Shown: positions 1 through 12,909, numbered from the stretch's first letter. The stretch is DNA of 64,000 nt from Spodoptera frugiperda (GCF_023101765.2 NC_064226.1:1604001-1668000); one strand, 5' to 3'. Notes: generated by a model not told the origin, from the letters alone. Program-made: numbers and translations.

Positions 1-886
1 CGTAGGCATGTGGTCCGAGTTGACTACTTACTCGAGATAAATTCAATGAGTTTTTCGTTCAGATCTGTCGGTGAACATAGACATGGCTAGTGCAACCGGT
101 CTGCCAACTTCGCGGATTGAATAAGCCATTACTAAAGTTTCTACAGCAATTACTAGTACCCTTAAATGGTCAGGTCTGGTCTGCTGCATAAAATTTATAT
201 TGCACAGATGCTCGGCCCGAATCGGACGGTTATTTCTTTAGTTCACACCGGTCTCGTGTAGTGCGGTTTCTCTGTATTTTTTTCTGTTTTTTGTTTTGTA
301 TAATATTTTTTTTACATATTACGTACTACAATTTTGACAAGGAAATTATACGCAAATATTTCAATATAACTACAACTACTATGATCTAAGCCAAATGCGA
401 GCGATTTGCATTTAGTTTTCTACATAGTTTTCCTATTTTAAATTCTAAAGTAGATACGTACATACATCTCAGACAACTTACGTAGAGGTCGATGGCTCGC
501 AGCCAGTGAGCCAGCGTATCTAAGCACTATAACCTACTTTCTCGACAAACTCTAGCACTGGTTGGAAATCAGTTGCAGTTTTTAAAAAAGGAAAATAATA
601 TTCTGAATTTAAAAATGACAGGAGTAGATAGAAGTTTCCGTAGGGCATTGGTATTGCAAGTCACGCACAGAAGCGGCCTGTCGACGCCATGACTGTGTCT
701 GTCTGTCGTGACCGCTCTCCTATCTGATGTGGCCGACTAACTACGTCCCTTTCCCCGAACCACGGTGAATTTTTAAAAACTGTCGTAAAAACTGCTAGCA
801 TTTTCTTCGGTACTGTGTAGTATTTGTTGAGTACGGAAATGATTAAATTGAAATACAGTATAAGATTTTCCTTTAAACAATGTGTG
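1..886. other. No gene seen
   Basis: AT-rich single-copy-looking DNA without long ORFs, tRNA-like folds or recognised repeats. Confidence 0.6.
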
Positions 887-1219
887 GGTCTGAGTGTGGG
901 AGAGCCATGCTTCGGCACGAATGGGCCGGCTCGACCGGAGTGATACCACGGCCTCACAGAAAACCGACGTGAAACAACGCTTGCGTTGTGTTTCGTTGTG
1001 TGAGTGAGGTTACCGGAGGCCCAATTCCCCCCTTCCCAATCTTCCCCATCCCCGATTCCCGAACAACAACCCTTAAATTCCTAACTCCCAAAAAGCCGGC
1101 AACGCACTTGTAACGCCTCTGGTGTTTCAAGTGTCCATGGGCGGCGGCGATTGCTTACCATCAGGTAATACGTCTGCTCGATTGCCGGCTTATTCCATAA
1201 AAAAAAAAAAAAAAAAAAT
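887..1219 (+). mobile_element. Lepidopteran retroposon R, copy a
   Basis: Long form: GAGAGCCATGCTTCGGCACG, CGACCGGAGTGATACCACGG, a C-rich middle, GCCGGCAACGCACTTG, then GTGTCCATGGGCGGCGGCG, CTTACCATCAGGTAATACG and CTGCTCG, ending in an A18 run. The small ORFs across it are not genes. Confidence 0.85.
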
Positions 1220-4200
1220 GTTACATACTCGTAATTATAAGGAACTCATTATAGGTGTTATTCTGTGTATAAAGTACAAAGTAAATTATATTATTTATCA
1301 TTGTCAGAAACATTTACTGTAACGATATATCCTTCTTTGACTAAGAGTCAGGATTATGGAAGTTTCAAGGAATATTTTGGTTATTACTTACTCCAGATTA
1401 TATTTCTAGGCATGACTATTATTGGTTGATAAATAGCGAAATATTAAAACATTTTATCACTCCTATCAATGAATGACTCAACTAGGACACGGATATTCCA
1501 TCACAGCATTTTTCATAGTAATTGCAACAGTCATTTATTACTCAACAAGCCAGTAATAACTTAGGATATGCAAATAACTTCAGTGATAAAGTATTATGAC
1601 ACGGACCTCTTATAATGGATGGATGCGGCTGCAAAGGTCGCGGAAATAAGGTTGGATGCGAGTGACTGGTGGGATCTTTTTTATCTTTTAATGTAGGTAA
1701 AATTTATTGTTGTAGGCTTTTATCCTTGTGTATTGGAAGTATATGTTACGTATTGGTTAGTGTCAATTCTTATGTACAAATATAACATATTTTATTCCAC
1801 ACGTACTAAGAAATTAAACAATTCGTAACGTGACCGGACGGTTTAAATGTTCTAATATAACAAAGCGTATTTATTCTACTAAAGTAAATCCAACAACTGC
1901 CGTATCAGTGTCTCAATAAAACATATTGTTAAAATTAAAATTCAACTTAGGTGGTCTTGTGAAATAATCATGAGGTAATACGTCGAAAAAATCGTAATTA
2001 ATACTAAAACTAGCTTAAACATTCAATATGAGTCAAAGGGGACCTAAACACGTTTCTCATCACGTCTCCACAAGGCAATTCTGAAGAGAAACGACAAAAA
2101 CGCGTTTATACACGACTAACACACATGAATGCTAATGTCTGTCTGCCAATACCGAATTCAAATCATGTGTTTTTAACACAATTCACGCGTACCGAAGGAC
2201 GAAATGCGTAACGGCCAATCACAGGCGTGGCCGTTAGAATTCAAATTTCGATTAAAAGAAAACAAAATATACCTCCATGGTACCTGTTCTTTAATAGATG
2301 TGATCCGGTTAAGTACAGGTTTGCTCGCAATCAATTTTATTTTAATGATTCAATTAATGTTTTTTATGTTTTTTAATTTGTCTTGCCTCTTATCTTGTTG
2401 ATAGTGAATTTGAAAATTATTGATATTACTACTGGTTATACTAGAAAGATTCTGATTAGGTATAAGTAATTTTGATGTTTCTAAAGTGATAACTCTATAA
2501 CCCTTTTAAGCAACAATTTATCTGGCTAGTTAACAAAGAATGGGTACATTGAGAGGAAACTAAACATTACAAAGAGCAAAGTGTTGTAAAATATTGTACG
2601 CAGAGCTACTTAGCACGGAAATTACTACAAACCAAGACAAGGTCGTCGATGGCCGTTGGCTCGTCACTGTGACCTTCTGAGAGGCGACGATTCCTTGGCG
2701 TGACTTCGTGCCTCAAGACTTTTACCTTTTTCGTCGCATTATGTCATTTGTCACGTGGTCACGATCTCGTACGCTACCATAAAATGTCTTATTTTGGACA
2801 TTACGTCGGTAGTTGATACCTACCTGGATAGAGAGACTTACTTGGTGTAGAATTATTCCTTATTCCTAAAGAGTTAAACTTCATAGTAAATACGCATACT
2901 TACATTTTGTATATTTGATACCATTCTTCAAATAAAACCAATCTTATAAAATCATTATTCTATTCAAATATATCAGAAGGAAAAAACCAACGACGAGCAA
3001 ATTTTAATGATTCTAGGCCATTTGGCTGGTTTAGTATCGCACAACCAAATTAAGATGACCTTTGCGAAACTAGCATTTTCTATTCTCACGTTCTAGAAAA
3101 TGAATGTTATCGTTCAAGTTATGTTGGTGCACCCACATAGTAATCTATTTAAATAATTCCACGAAGTATTGACGTTCTTCATACAAGTCATTTCGACTAG
3201 TGGAGCCCGTGGCTGGTGGGCTGACCGCTAACGTTATTTTTTTTACTCTTTTTTGTGGTCGTGGTCGGACGATATGCGGTCTCGTAGTTAATAAAGTATG
3301 GCAGGTAGAACTGTCAGGTTATATACTTTTTTTAGATCGGTTCTGTCGATAGTCGGTAGATTATTATTACTCTTGTATGTAAAAAGGAATGGTGCTACAT
3401 TTTGTTAGCAAACTTTTATTTTGTAAATGTTCTACTGAAAAGATATTTTCACAAAGAAGTTTTCTATATTTAAATAACTGTTATTATATTATTCGAGGCA
3501 CTCTTGTCTAAGATTTCGGATAAAAGGGAAAGGAGGCCTGAAAGAAATACTTCTAACGATAAAAAATACAAGACACAACCTCATTATATTGTCCGCCTCG
3601 GAGGCTTTATGAAAATAATAGGAATAATTCGGCAGATACTTGTGACGAGACATATTTCTTTTTTTAATTTAATTAGCTATTTCAAAATTGGAATAACAGA
3701 CGCGTTGACGTTTCAAGAAATAGAATGGGGAAATATATTTTTGATGTTACACTTTTAGCGTTCATTGTACTTATTTACAAGTGTATATTTTTTGTGGTGT
3801 AAATCCAAAATTACAGAGAATTACACAGGCAATCAATCCCATCATAATTATAAGGGAATAAAACAAGCTTTAATTAATAACATCGCTATACAAACAGTGG
3901 CTTCCTTTTAATTTCGATATTGTACAAAATAAGTAAAAAAGTACGTTTCTTCAAAAGGAATTTTTGTTTCAAAGCGTCTCTAGAGACCGAAGTTTTTTTT
4001 CTCATTCGTAAATAAATTGGAGTTCCACTTTGTGAAACATTCTTTTTTAAAAATGTCTAATAAAATATTAGCCTCTGTGTATTCTGTTCGTCCGTTGTTT
4101 TGTACTTATTTTTCTTAAAAGGATAAAGTACAATGTCGTAAAGTAAAACTAACTTTTATAGATACAAAAATACTGAAAAATATTTAAGGGACAAAGAAAA

Positions 4201-4897
4201 CATTGATGTTTAATTTTCGTTTTAATTCACATAACTATTATAAGTCACTGATACAGATTCTGTAAACAATTTCAGGTGCTGAAAGTTCGAAACAACGAAG
4301 CCGCTCAACAACAACAGAAAATCACATGAAAGTTATCTTCAAATTGAAAAAAGAAACTCTTGAAGACAAACAAGAAAGAAGATAGCAGAAGTAGAAAGAA
4401 GTTGGTAGAAGAAAGAAGAAAGTAGATCGGTTAATTATCTTTGGTTATCTAGCTGTATGAGTATTCTGACATCATAAAGCTAGGTTACCGGAGTTAAGTG
4501 CCATCTACGACTACGATACGACTGCGACACGAAGCGAAGATATTGAAGCTTTGAAGATTTTCAACTCTTTTTCGTCGTTATTGTTATTTTAATGTTATTG
4601 GTGTTATTTTTGTATGTTTTTAAGATAATTTTGTAATGTTTTATTAGATGTACTTAATTATAGTAGTATACTTAATTTTTGTTAAGGTTTAACTAGAATC
4701 TATGTATTGCTACTATACTACAACTCTTTATATGGTAATTGTAAATAATTTTTCGATTTTGAGACTATTATTTATCATTTTTAATGTTCTGTACTTTCTA
4801 GCATCCATGTAATGAGTTTATCTGTGTGTTAGTTGTTAGTAAATAAATAGATATACATTAAAATAAGACTGCGCTGTTGATGAAAGTTGAAAGTATC
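1220..4897. other. No gene seen
   Basis: AT-rich. A GC-richer patch at 2640-2720 and a purine tract rich in GAAAGAAG at 4360-4430 are the only notable points. ORFs are at most 84 codons and unrecognised. Confidence 0.6.
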
Positions 4898-5893
4898 GTC
4901 AGTGACCCGGTTGTGGCCACTTTAAGAATTTTGTCGACTTTGAGGCTTTCTTAACTTATAGTTTTTTTTATCACGAACATATTTCTTGTAAAAAGTAATT
5001 TAACATGTATTAACCTTGCCTAAGAAAACCCTTTTTTAAAGAACGTCCAATAGAAAAATAACTGTATAAGAAATAAAAAAAAGGCAGTTTGTGTCATTTT
5101 TGGCCAGATTCGTACCATTTGTGGCCACGGTCTTGTGCCAGTTCTGGCCATCAAAAAATACAATAAAAGTAATCAAAATTTATTAATTAAATTGGACATT
5201 TTACAAACAATGGTTTTTATTTAGTTTGGAAAATATGAAATAATATTACTTCACTTGAATTTAACTTACAAATAAAGAGATCAACATTTATATGACGTTG
5301 GTAAAAGCTGCAAAGTTAACTGACCTCCCCTTTGTGTGAAGGCAATTTATTGTATCTCTGAAAATGAAAAATATGTATTTGTTGATATGTAAAGCCAAGG
5401 AAAAAAAGCCACGATAAAATAAAGGGGAAGAAGTCGGGTGTCTATGTACATTAGTTTTGGCCAGCCATGTGGCCAAAGATGGAGAAATTCATAATTTTGT
5501 CTCCATTAGTGGCCACCTTCTAATAACCGCACTTCAGAAACATATGGCGACAAAATAACTTTAGTTTCACTTAGACAATATATTCTTCATGTAGTATTAA
5601 CATAAACATCCAAACAATAAGCAAAGATTTAAAAAATAAAAACCAAATCCTCACCTGCTCGCCTTAGCCTTTTTGTTAAGATCTTAACAATTTCACCCTC
5701 AACTAAAAAGAATGACTTGTTGCATCGAAGTGAAGTTTGACACATCAAAGCTGTCAACGGTATCAGTATCTACAATATTCAATATTTTAAATACTGTACA
5801 TCACAGAGTAATTTATTTGTCCATGCCTTGGTTATAAAAATTTGAAGGCCCAAATGGCCACAAAGGGGTCGATGGCCACAACCGGGTCACTTG
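4898..5893. mobile_element. ~1.0-kb element with GGCCAC-rich inverted ends
   Basis: The left end CAGTGACCCGGTTGTGGCCA and right end TGGCCACAACCGGGTCACTTG are inverted copies with one mismatch. At least eight GGCCA motifs (mostly GTGGCCA or TTGGCCA) recur inside, clustered at 4913, 5102-5145, 5459-5511 and 5849-5875, a layout typical of subterminal transposase-binding sites. I find no clear target duplication and no recognisable transposase; a 62-codon minus-strand ORF (5288-5476) has no family I recognise. The superfamily is open. Confidence 0.75.
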
Positions 5894-8670
5894 CCCTACA
5901 AGTCTGACTGCACTAAAGATTCTTCTATACAAACTACCACCCTTACTAAAATCTATACTACTATTTGAAGTCGTTCAAGTTAAATCACTTGAGAGATTCG
6001 ATTATCGCTCGCATCTATACTTAGCATATCGCTTAAAATCTTTAGATATTTTAATCTTTAAATGATAAAAATCTCAGATTTAAATATTTTTTTACGAAGG
6101 CTGAATTCCAGGTAAATTGGCAGATCAAATATCTTAAGAGGCATTCGAAGGAGGTCTAAAAATACCTTGATTGAGTCCCAAATTCGATGTGGACAGGCTC
6201 ATTATCTTTGATAGTCACTAGATTCTGCCTAAAGTGATTTAGTTTAAAGTAAACTTACTGCTCAGAGTCATTTAATGGTTACTTAACAATTCCTTAGCAA
6301 TTGTTGTTTTCGATACAAAATCGCTACTAAGGAATAGTTTAAGCAATCATTAAATGTCTTTAAGTCTATTTGAGATTATTCTTTCCTATCAAGATTGATT
6401 TTATCGTAATTAAAAGCTATACTTGTTAAAGTTAATATTACTTCGTATCGGTTTCAATTTTGTGACATGATTTCCATTGTCAAAATTGACAAAGATTAAT
6501 TGCGAATCTAACTTTGGTGTAAACGAGGCAACTTAAAGAAAATGTATTAACTTTGGCATAAAATTTTAAATGAAAATGTATTCATTGTTCATCGTTGCCA
6601 CAAAATTGATAGATATTGAAAAATAAAGATGTGTTTATAATGTATTATCGCAGATAATTTATTGTCATAAAATATTACGTATTTAGTACCCTTAGTATAC
6701 GTTTTCTTTACGTTTAAAGTAATAGAAACGAGAGCGCGTTCGGCACTCGGCTGATTGAGCGGCTCAAATAAACCAACCAATCGCCGAACGCACTTTCGTT
6801 TCGGTTATTTTAAAAGTAAAGCAAACTTGTACTAAGGATACAGAAAATTATACTGATCACAATTAAACGTTGATTTATTTTTGACAAAGAATTCAATAAC
6901 ACACCTTTTCTGAATGGGATGTACTACTACTAACATACTTATTTGTATGATTTATGCATGCATACTCGAGTATAACATATGGTAGGATAGCAATCAATAT
7001 AATATCTTGAGTTCAGTTTATAAAATTGCAAGAATTGTGTATATTAATTACGGTTTTCCTTTAAATAATTTAATGAATGTTAAAGTGAAACAAATTGTCG
7101 GTTTCTGTAAAGGATCCTATGTATGAACAAGCCATTATCAAAGAAAGTTGAATGAAAACTTTCTTTAAGTAGATAAGTTTTCTAAGCGACGTTTTGGGTT
7201 TCAGCAATCGCCTTCAGGGGGATCATTCGGCTTTATACACTCGACTACGTCTGAAATTCAGCGGAAACTCGGTTTTCATCTATGTACAGAACTTTTTGCC
7301 TCAGATCACATTTTATGTAATTGATTGGTCACAAGAGATGCTGTTATGACTTTTATTTGTAGATAGACAAATTACTTTTCTTGACTTGCCAAAGAAAATA
7401 TTTTAAATAAAAGTAAGATATTGTTTAGTATGTTATTCTTTAGCCATTCGTAACAGTTCTCAAAGACGTAGGTATTTAAATAATAAAACATAATATATAG
7501 ATAAATAAATTATAATGCAATAAAACGTAGTTATTTTATCTACACCTAATATCACATTTAAAATATAGAGAAGTTAAAATCAAAACAAGAAAAAGATATA
7601 CAAAAACATACCTATTTAAAACACACAAACTTATCGAAAAACCAGTTAAACTTATTGGCCTTATTAGGCTGAATGCTAAAGTGCAATGTTGTATACTCTG
7701 TGGCGAATATTTGTGACAGTTTGGAATTAATGGCTGACGTCACGATTCCATTAGTGAATTAAGATTTTATACTTTGACCGCCTTATTAACATAATTACTT
7801 CAGTATTTTAGGAAAAATGTTTACTGGACGTATTTTTTGTTAATGGAAAATAGTTTGTTTTTTAGAGTTTTTTGTTAAGCTTTTAATCTTTTAAGTCTTG
7901 TTGTAATGTTTAATGTATTTATGGAAATATCGGATGGTAATCCAGTTGACGAGGAACTTATTACGTGCCATTGTGAAGTAAAAGTGTGTATTTTAGTTTA
8001 TGAATGATCACTTATTGGTTTGGGATTAATTAAGTAGGAAATGGCATTATAACATTTATTTTAAATAGGTAAATTTATAAATTTTAGTAACAGATTTTAC
8101 AAATCTCATATTCACTAATGATTATGAAAAAATATCAGAAACGATTATACGTTCTATTTTATTTCTGAAGATTAATAAGATTTCATAATTTCAAGTTATG
8201 TTTAATGAAGAAAAGAGACCAAGATTCATCCTTATTGCAGATACTTTTATTTTAATATTAAGATATTAATAGAATGTAATAAAAGCTGTCTTTATGACTT
8301 GGTTTCCGCAACTGTAGGACATAACTCGGTGCAAATGTCCTCGGCACACCGACTCCCAAGGCAGTACCTTTACGCTCACAATTTCACAAATAAACAACAA
8401 CTATATTTTCTCATTAGTTACCTTATTTTACGATTGTTATAATTACTTGAATAAACATTTTGATAATGTAACAAAATGTGAGATGTTTGAAGGAAATATC
8501 GCTGTAACAGAAAATTTTAATACGTATTTGTTATGTTTTCGAAGGGTTAAGCCGATTATGAAACATAATTCATAGCTCGGTGCTATAATAAGAATTTCAA
8601 AATGGAGTATTCGGTTATAGGTACCTATGTACATTCCCTGCCGCATTAGTAGCCTAATGAAATTGATCTT
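5894..8670. other. No gene seen apart from one old MITE
   Basis: AT-rich. Contains the degenerate MITE at 6690-6835 and a single CRE-like TGACGTCA near 7735; nothing coding. Confidence 0.55.
6690..6835. repeat. Degenerate relative of the 26.5-kb MITE
   Basis: Shares GGCTGATTGAGCGGCTC, AATCGCCGAACGC, TTTCGTTTCGGTTATTTTAA and CAAACTTGTACTAAGGAT with 26468-26625. The left end is not recognisable. Confidence 0.5.
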
Positions 8671-8676
8671 TAATTA

Positions 8677-8927
8677 CCCGACTGCGCCAGAAGGAGGGTT
8701 ATGTTTTTCGAGAGTATGTATGTATGTATGTATGTATGTATGTATGTATGTATGTATGTATGTATGTATGTATAATTGTTTGGCACGCTCTGCAGCCTAA
8801 ACGGCTTGATGGATTTTGACTTGAGAGGTGTCGTTAGATTCGTATTAACTGTGAGAGTGACACTAGATATATCAAAATATAATAAATAATAAAACTAAAA
8901 GAAAATAAAATAAAAAAAGGTAATTTA
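8677..8927 (+). mobile_element. CCCGACTGCG-type repeat with (TATG)n array
   Basis: Starts ACCCGACTGCGCCAGAAGG, then a TATG microsatellite, then a body with GGCACGCTCTGCAGCC and GATGGATTTTGACTTGAGAG. CCCGACTGCG recurs as the outer boundary of the inverted repeat that follows (8941 and 9143), suggesting one composite element. Confidence 0.55.
8714..8774 (+). repeat. (TATG)n microsatellite
   Basis: About 15 uninterrupted units of the tetranucleotide GTAT. Confidence 0.97.
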
Positions 8928-9155
8928 AAAAACTAAAAAACCCGACTGCGTTTCTTTATAACATGAAAATGAAAAAACCGTAAAATAAGAATACAAGAAA
9001 AATTTAAGCAGTCGGGACCAATTCTAGAAAGCCATAATTCTAGAAAACATAATATTTAGAATGGGTCCCGACTGCTTAAATTTTTCTTGTATTCTTATTT
9101 TACGGTTTTTTCATTTTCATGTTATAAAGAAACGCAGTCGGGTTTTTTAGTTTTT
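8928..9155. repeat. Perfect 92-bp inverted repeat with 44-bp spacer
   Basis: Arms 8928-9019 and 9064-9155 are reverse complements over 92 bp with no mismatch found by eye. Each arm contains CCCGACTGCGTTTC at its outside and AGCAGTCGGGACC at its inside. The spacer repeats AATTCTAGAA. A transcript from either strand would form a long hairpin. Confidence 0.93.
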
Positions 9156-9194
9156 AAATTATTTTTAGGTATTGTTGTCCATCAATTAATGTTT

Positions 9195-9345
9195 TAACAC
9201 TAATATTATAAATGTGAAAGTTTGTTTGTTTGGACGTTCGTCCGTCAATCACGTTGAAACTACTGAACGGATTTCGATGAAATTATGAAAATACAGACGG
9301 ATATGAGTTGATTTGGGTAGGAAGCCGCTGGCAGAAGCTAGTATG
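9195..9345 (-). repeat. RTE/CR1-like LINE or SINE 3' fragment
   Basis: On the minus strand it starts CTAGCTTCTGCCAGCGGCTTCC and ends with the usual CAAACAAACTTTCACATTTA and TAATATTAG, a very common insect retroposon pattern. Confidence 0.65.
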
Positions 9346-9849
9346 GTCATAAATTCTTCCAAATGGTAAAAATATATGCAGAAGGGAAAATCTTTGAACA
9401 GAGAAAACTAAACTTCAGATTTCCATAAAGATTTTCTACAGCAAAACTAAAAAAAAGTCTTACAATGAAATGAACAACGTAGACTTTTTTTGTCTCAGGT
9501 ACAAAAATAATTGAGAAATATTCTTAGCAATGAATGTTTCTTAACAACACAAGTTTTCCTCTTAGTTAATGAACTAACAGACAACGTCCATGTATTTCTT
9601 AGTAAATTTCTTGTTTTATTATGTCTTGGTGAAACAAGAATTTTATAAACTTTTGTAAAGATATGTATTACGTGTAAATATTTTAAGACGCATGTTGCTA
9701 GTATAATCCCGGGAGGTGTAACGAATATAATTTGGGATTCCTGTTGAAAATTAAATGTAGAATAAGTGAGTTTTGGTGTTGTATTTTTAATTTTTCGTGT
9801 GGCTGTAGGCTTTCAGTGTTTAGTTATTAAAGTGTTTTTTATTTATACA

Positions 9850-10075
9850 TACATAACTTCACGCAGCTGTCTCCCATGGGGGTAGGCAGAGCCAATCTTA
9901 TATACATCTTTCGCTTCATCAACAGTCATCAGTCTTTTCATGCAAACTCTTCGGTTAAGGGTACTTTTAAATAATGAGAAACTAGTGCGCCTCACCACCA
10001 ACGATTACATCACTACTTACCATCAGGTGGGATTGTAGTCAAGCATTAGTTTTTGTCGAATAAAAAAAAAAGGCA
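9850..10075 (+). repeat. LINE 3' region with ACCATCAGGTGG tail
   Basis: Contains GTCTCCCATGGGGGTAGGCAG, then CTTACCATCAGGTGGGATTG and a terminal A-run at 10064-10073, the lepidopteran LINE tail pattern. No coding sequence remains. Confidence 0.65.
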
Positions 10076-10188
10076 AACAAATCATGTCACATAAAAACCT
10101 GTATTTTTAACTGTTCTTTTTTCATTAATCTCCTAAAATCTGAGACTGAAATACACATATTACAGATACTTTAATTATATATAGTTAC

Positions 10189-10562
10189 TAGCGGACCCGA
10201 CAGACGTTGTCCTGTCTACACGTCTTTAATTTGAAAATTTTAAACTTTTTTTAATAAGCTAAAACATTCTGGACCTTTTTGATGAAAATTGTTATTCAAA
10301 TGTTATGACAATATCTAACGTCATTAATATTTGACACTGCGATAGTAGCGCCGTCTGTCGGATCCAATGTAAAACATTCCAAAATCAACAACTACTAATA
10401 AATTAAAAACTAATTAAAAAAACATTGTCCAGCGGACAAAATTGTGAATCTAAACCATTCTCAGATCCCCTTGAACACACACAAAAAAGTTCATCAAAAT
10501 CGGTCCACTCGTTTAAGAGAAGTTCAGTGACATACACACTTACAGAAGAATTATATATATAA
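10189..10562 (+). repeat. CTAGCGGACCCGACAG-type retroposon
   Basis: Starts ACTAGCGGACCCGACAGACG, includes AAAATCGGTCCACTCGTTTA, and ends ACATACACACTTACAGAAG plus a TATATATA run. Nearly complete by the layout I remember for this repeat class; no ORF. Confidence 0.7.
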
Positions 10563-10700
10563 AGATATTATGTATATTTAAGTGTCAGTTGCAGAATATC
10601 GTGAGACTGTAAAGTCAACCATCTCAAAACTAATTAATTTAATTAAAATCTTCTTCAGTGAACTTTACAACTATTACTAACAAATATCAGAGGTACTCAC

Positions 10701-10794
10701 ACAAAGTTTAGCATCTACCTTGCTTTAAACTAGAAACATGTGCAGAACTCATACGAAGACGTACGAGGTGGTAGACAGCGGAGTTTATATATAG
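10701..10794 (-). promoter_or_regulatory. Candidate TATA promoter and mini first exon (minus strand)
   Basis: On the minus strand CTATATATAAA (10794-10784) is followed ~75 bp later by ATG (10714) and, 14 bases further, a splice-donor consensus GTGAGT (10700-10695). A TATA box, short leader and a first exon encoding only about four residues is the layout of insect cuticular-protein genes. No matching second exon is visible on the minus strand down to position 1, so the call is speculative. Confidence 0.25.
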
Positions 10795-11663
10795 AGGGCG
10801 CTGGGGAGCGCTGCGTTGAAATGATGCAGTTTCTTCATTATAGAGAAAATTGTTGACTTTACGAATGTAGAAGTGTACTTTGCAAGAGGATTAAATTTAA
10901 ATGTGTTGATGTTTGGTTTTAAGTTTATTTGGCTGTTTGTATGTATTTTTTTAATAAATTGAATTGTTTACTTTAGTTCTTTAGTAAACTGCGTTTGTCA
11001 AGTGGGTGGTATATACTCTTAGTATTTTTTTATGTTAAATTGTTTTAAACGCTTATATGCCGTATGTATATAGGGTTTAAGTAAGTTAGTTCTAATCATG
11101 AGTACAATCGCGTGTTTGAATATCGGTCACTAATTACCAGTCACCCTGAATAAGACACAATAGAATCAACGGTCAGTAGGTAGCCTTAGGGGCGGACAAC
11201 ATTGTGTCTCGCGTAGATTTGTATTACACCATGGGTTATATACCAAGATATTTTCCTGTTGTAATCATGATTCCAAGGTTCATAATTCCTAAACAATTAA
11301 GTTTGTTTATTTGTAGAAACTGCTGTGAGGCTGCGGAAATTATGATGAAGAATTTGTTACACTTCATATATTTTTATATTATTGTTTCAATTGTGGGGAA
11401 ATTGTAGCTGAGAATTCAAGAGAAGTAATGTTCTTAGTCAATTTGTCGTGAAATATCTTTCCTCAAGTTCTTGTAAAATATTTAAATACAAGAGTTACTA
11501 TTTCGTTCCTTCGACTATGTAAGATTACAAGGAGTGAGTTTTGTAATTTTGTTTAACCAATTTACAAAAGTAAGTTCTCTTGCTTAGTGTTAATTATTAA
11601 ATGAATATTCATATCGTCTTATGTTTACTTTATTTTTAAGGTTCGATATAGTCTTATATTTAT

Positions 11664-11860
11664 GCACGGTTGGCGTGGTGGCTGGGTGGCTAGCTACCGC
11701 GTAGCGTGAAACAGCGGGTTCGATTCCCGCACGGAATGAAACTTTGTGTAATCCACAAATTGTAGTTTCGGGTCTGGTTGACATATGAATGTGAACTTAT
11801 ATGTTTGTAAACGCACCCACGATACAGGAAAAATATTACTGTGGGGCAAGTTTTTTTTTT
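11664..11860 (+). mobile_element. tRNA-headed SINE, family S1, copy a
   Basis: tRNA-like head GCACGGTTGGCGTGGTGGC with a B-box GGTTCGATTCCCGCACGG. The body has AATCCACAAATTGTAG and GTGAACTTATATGTTTGTAA. It ends GTGGGGCAAG plus a T-run. Seven related copies occur in this window. Confidence 0.88.
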
Positions 11861-12131
11861 TAAAAAAAAATCTAACATAGAAAACTACTCAAAATCACTT
11901 TTCTACTAAAAGTAACGTGTGAAAGCTGTATCGGTTTCCTGTAAACCTTTGTTCTAGTTCCGACATAAAGCTAGACTTCACAAAGCTCCAATATAAAGTG
12001 CGCAGGTATATGTAAGCCACTGAAAGCTTGTTACGGTACGCCACCTACGGTACAAGGCTGGAAAATAAAATTTCAAGAAACAACCTCAGTTGGCTGCCAG
12101 TTTCTATAAAGCACGTTAGTTATTTTAAAAA

Positions 12132-12172
12132 TAAAAAATGAACGCTACTACTTAAGGTAGCGTTCATTTTTT
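12132..12172. repeat. Short perfect hairpin
   Basis: AAAAAATGAACGCTAC pairs with GTAGCGTTCATTTTTT around TACTTAAG. It is followed by T-rich DNA, but I see no gene it would terminate. Confidence 0.88.
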
Positions 12173-12340
12173 ATAATAACTATCATGAGACATATTGAAT
12201 AACTAAAAATCACAGTTTAGTCTCGTAAATTAATGAAAAAAAGCTCTACTAGTTTCGAGTCACGTCGCTTGGTCCTAATGTAGGTAGGTAGGCTACATTC
12301 ATTTACGCAAGAAAACCGTGATTTTTAGTTAGTTAACTAC
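12172..12340 (-). mobile_element. Palindromic retroposon/foldback, copy near 12 kb
   Basis: Same family as 58972-59159: the tail ATAACTATCATGAGACATA, then CTAAAAATCACAG, the CTCTACTAGTTTCGAG core, and AAACCGTGATTTTTAG at the far side. Confidence 0.65.
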
Positions 12341-12909
12341 TTAGGTTTTTAAATGCTGGTTGAATAAAGTAGAACATATAATTTGTTTACTGATAAAGTA
12401 CTTTAAGAAACTAGTCATAATCTCGATATTAATAGAAGGTAAAAATTACATACTTAACAGACATAAGAAATAATGAAATAAAGCGTTGAAATAAAACGTG
12501 AGCTGTGTGTTTTACTTATGAAACAAATACAAACAAATATACTTGATACTTGCTTCACGGTTCTACTCATTTAATTTTCAAACACAGAAAACATCAAAAC
12601 TAACTCGGTCATGAAACGCGTAGCGCCCGCGTAGCAGTCTACGACTACGGTGCTACGCTCGTAGCAATTATCCTGTAGCCTGTTTTATGTATAAGATACG
12701 CTCTTTATACCCAGCAAGATGATACAGAAATATTCATTTAATTCGTAAAAAGTTTGCAAAGAAAATTCATACTTAGTGTGAATTAAAAACAAAGAAACAA
12801 TAGAAATATTTGTTCGGAATTGATGTAGTTTATTGAATTCGTTTTTCGCAGGTTACGTATATAAAACAAATAAACATTTATTTCTATGTTTTTAGGTAAA
12901 ATATACTCT

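Noticed and set aside
11590..11878. Overlapping minus-strand ORFs with GIEPA/GNRTRC-like motifs
   Set aside because: They are translations of the SINE S1 tRNA-like head (the B box reads as GIEPATR or similar). The same happens at 38.7, 45.5, 58.3 and 61.6 kb.
12132..12172. Rho-independent-type terminator
   Set aside because: The hairpin plus T-run shape is bacterial logic; this is a eukaryotic, gene-free region beside a foldback repeat.
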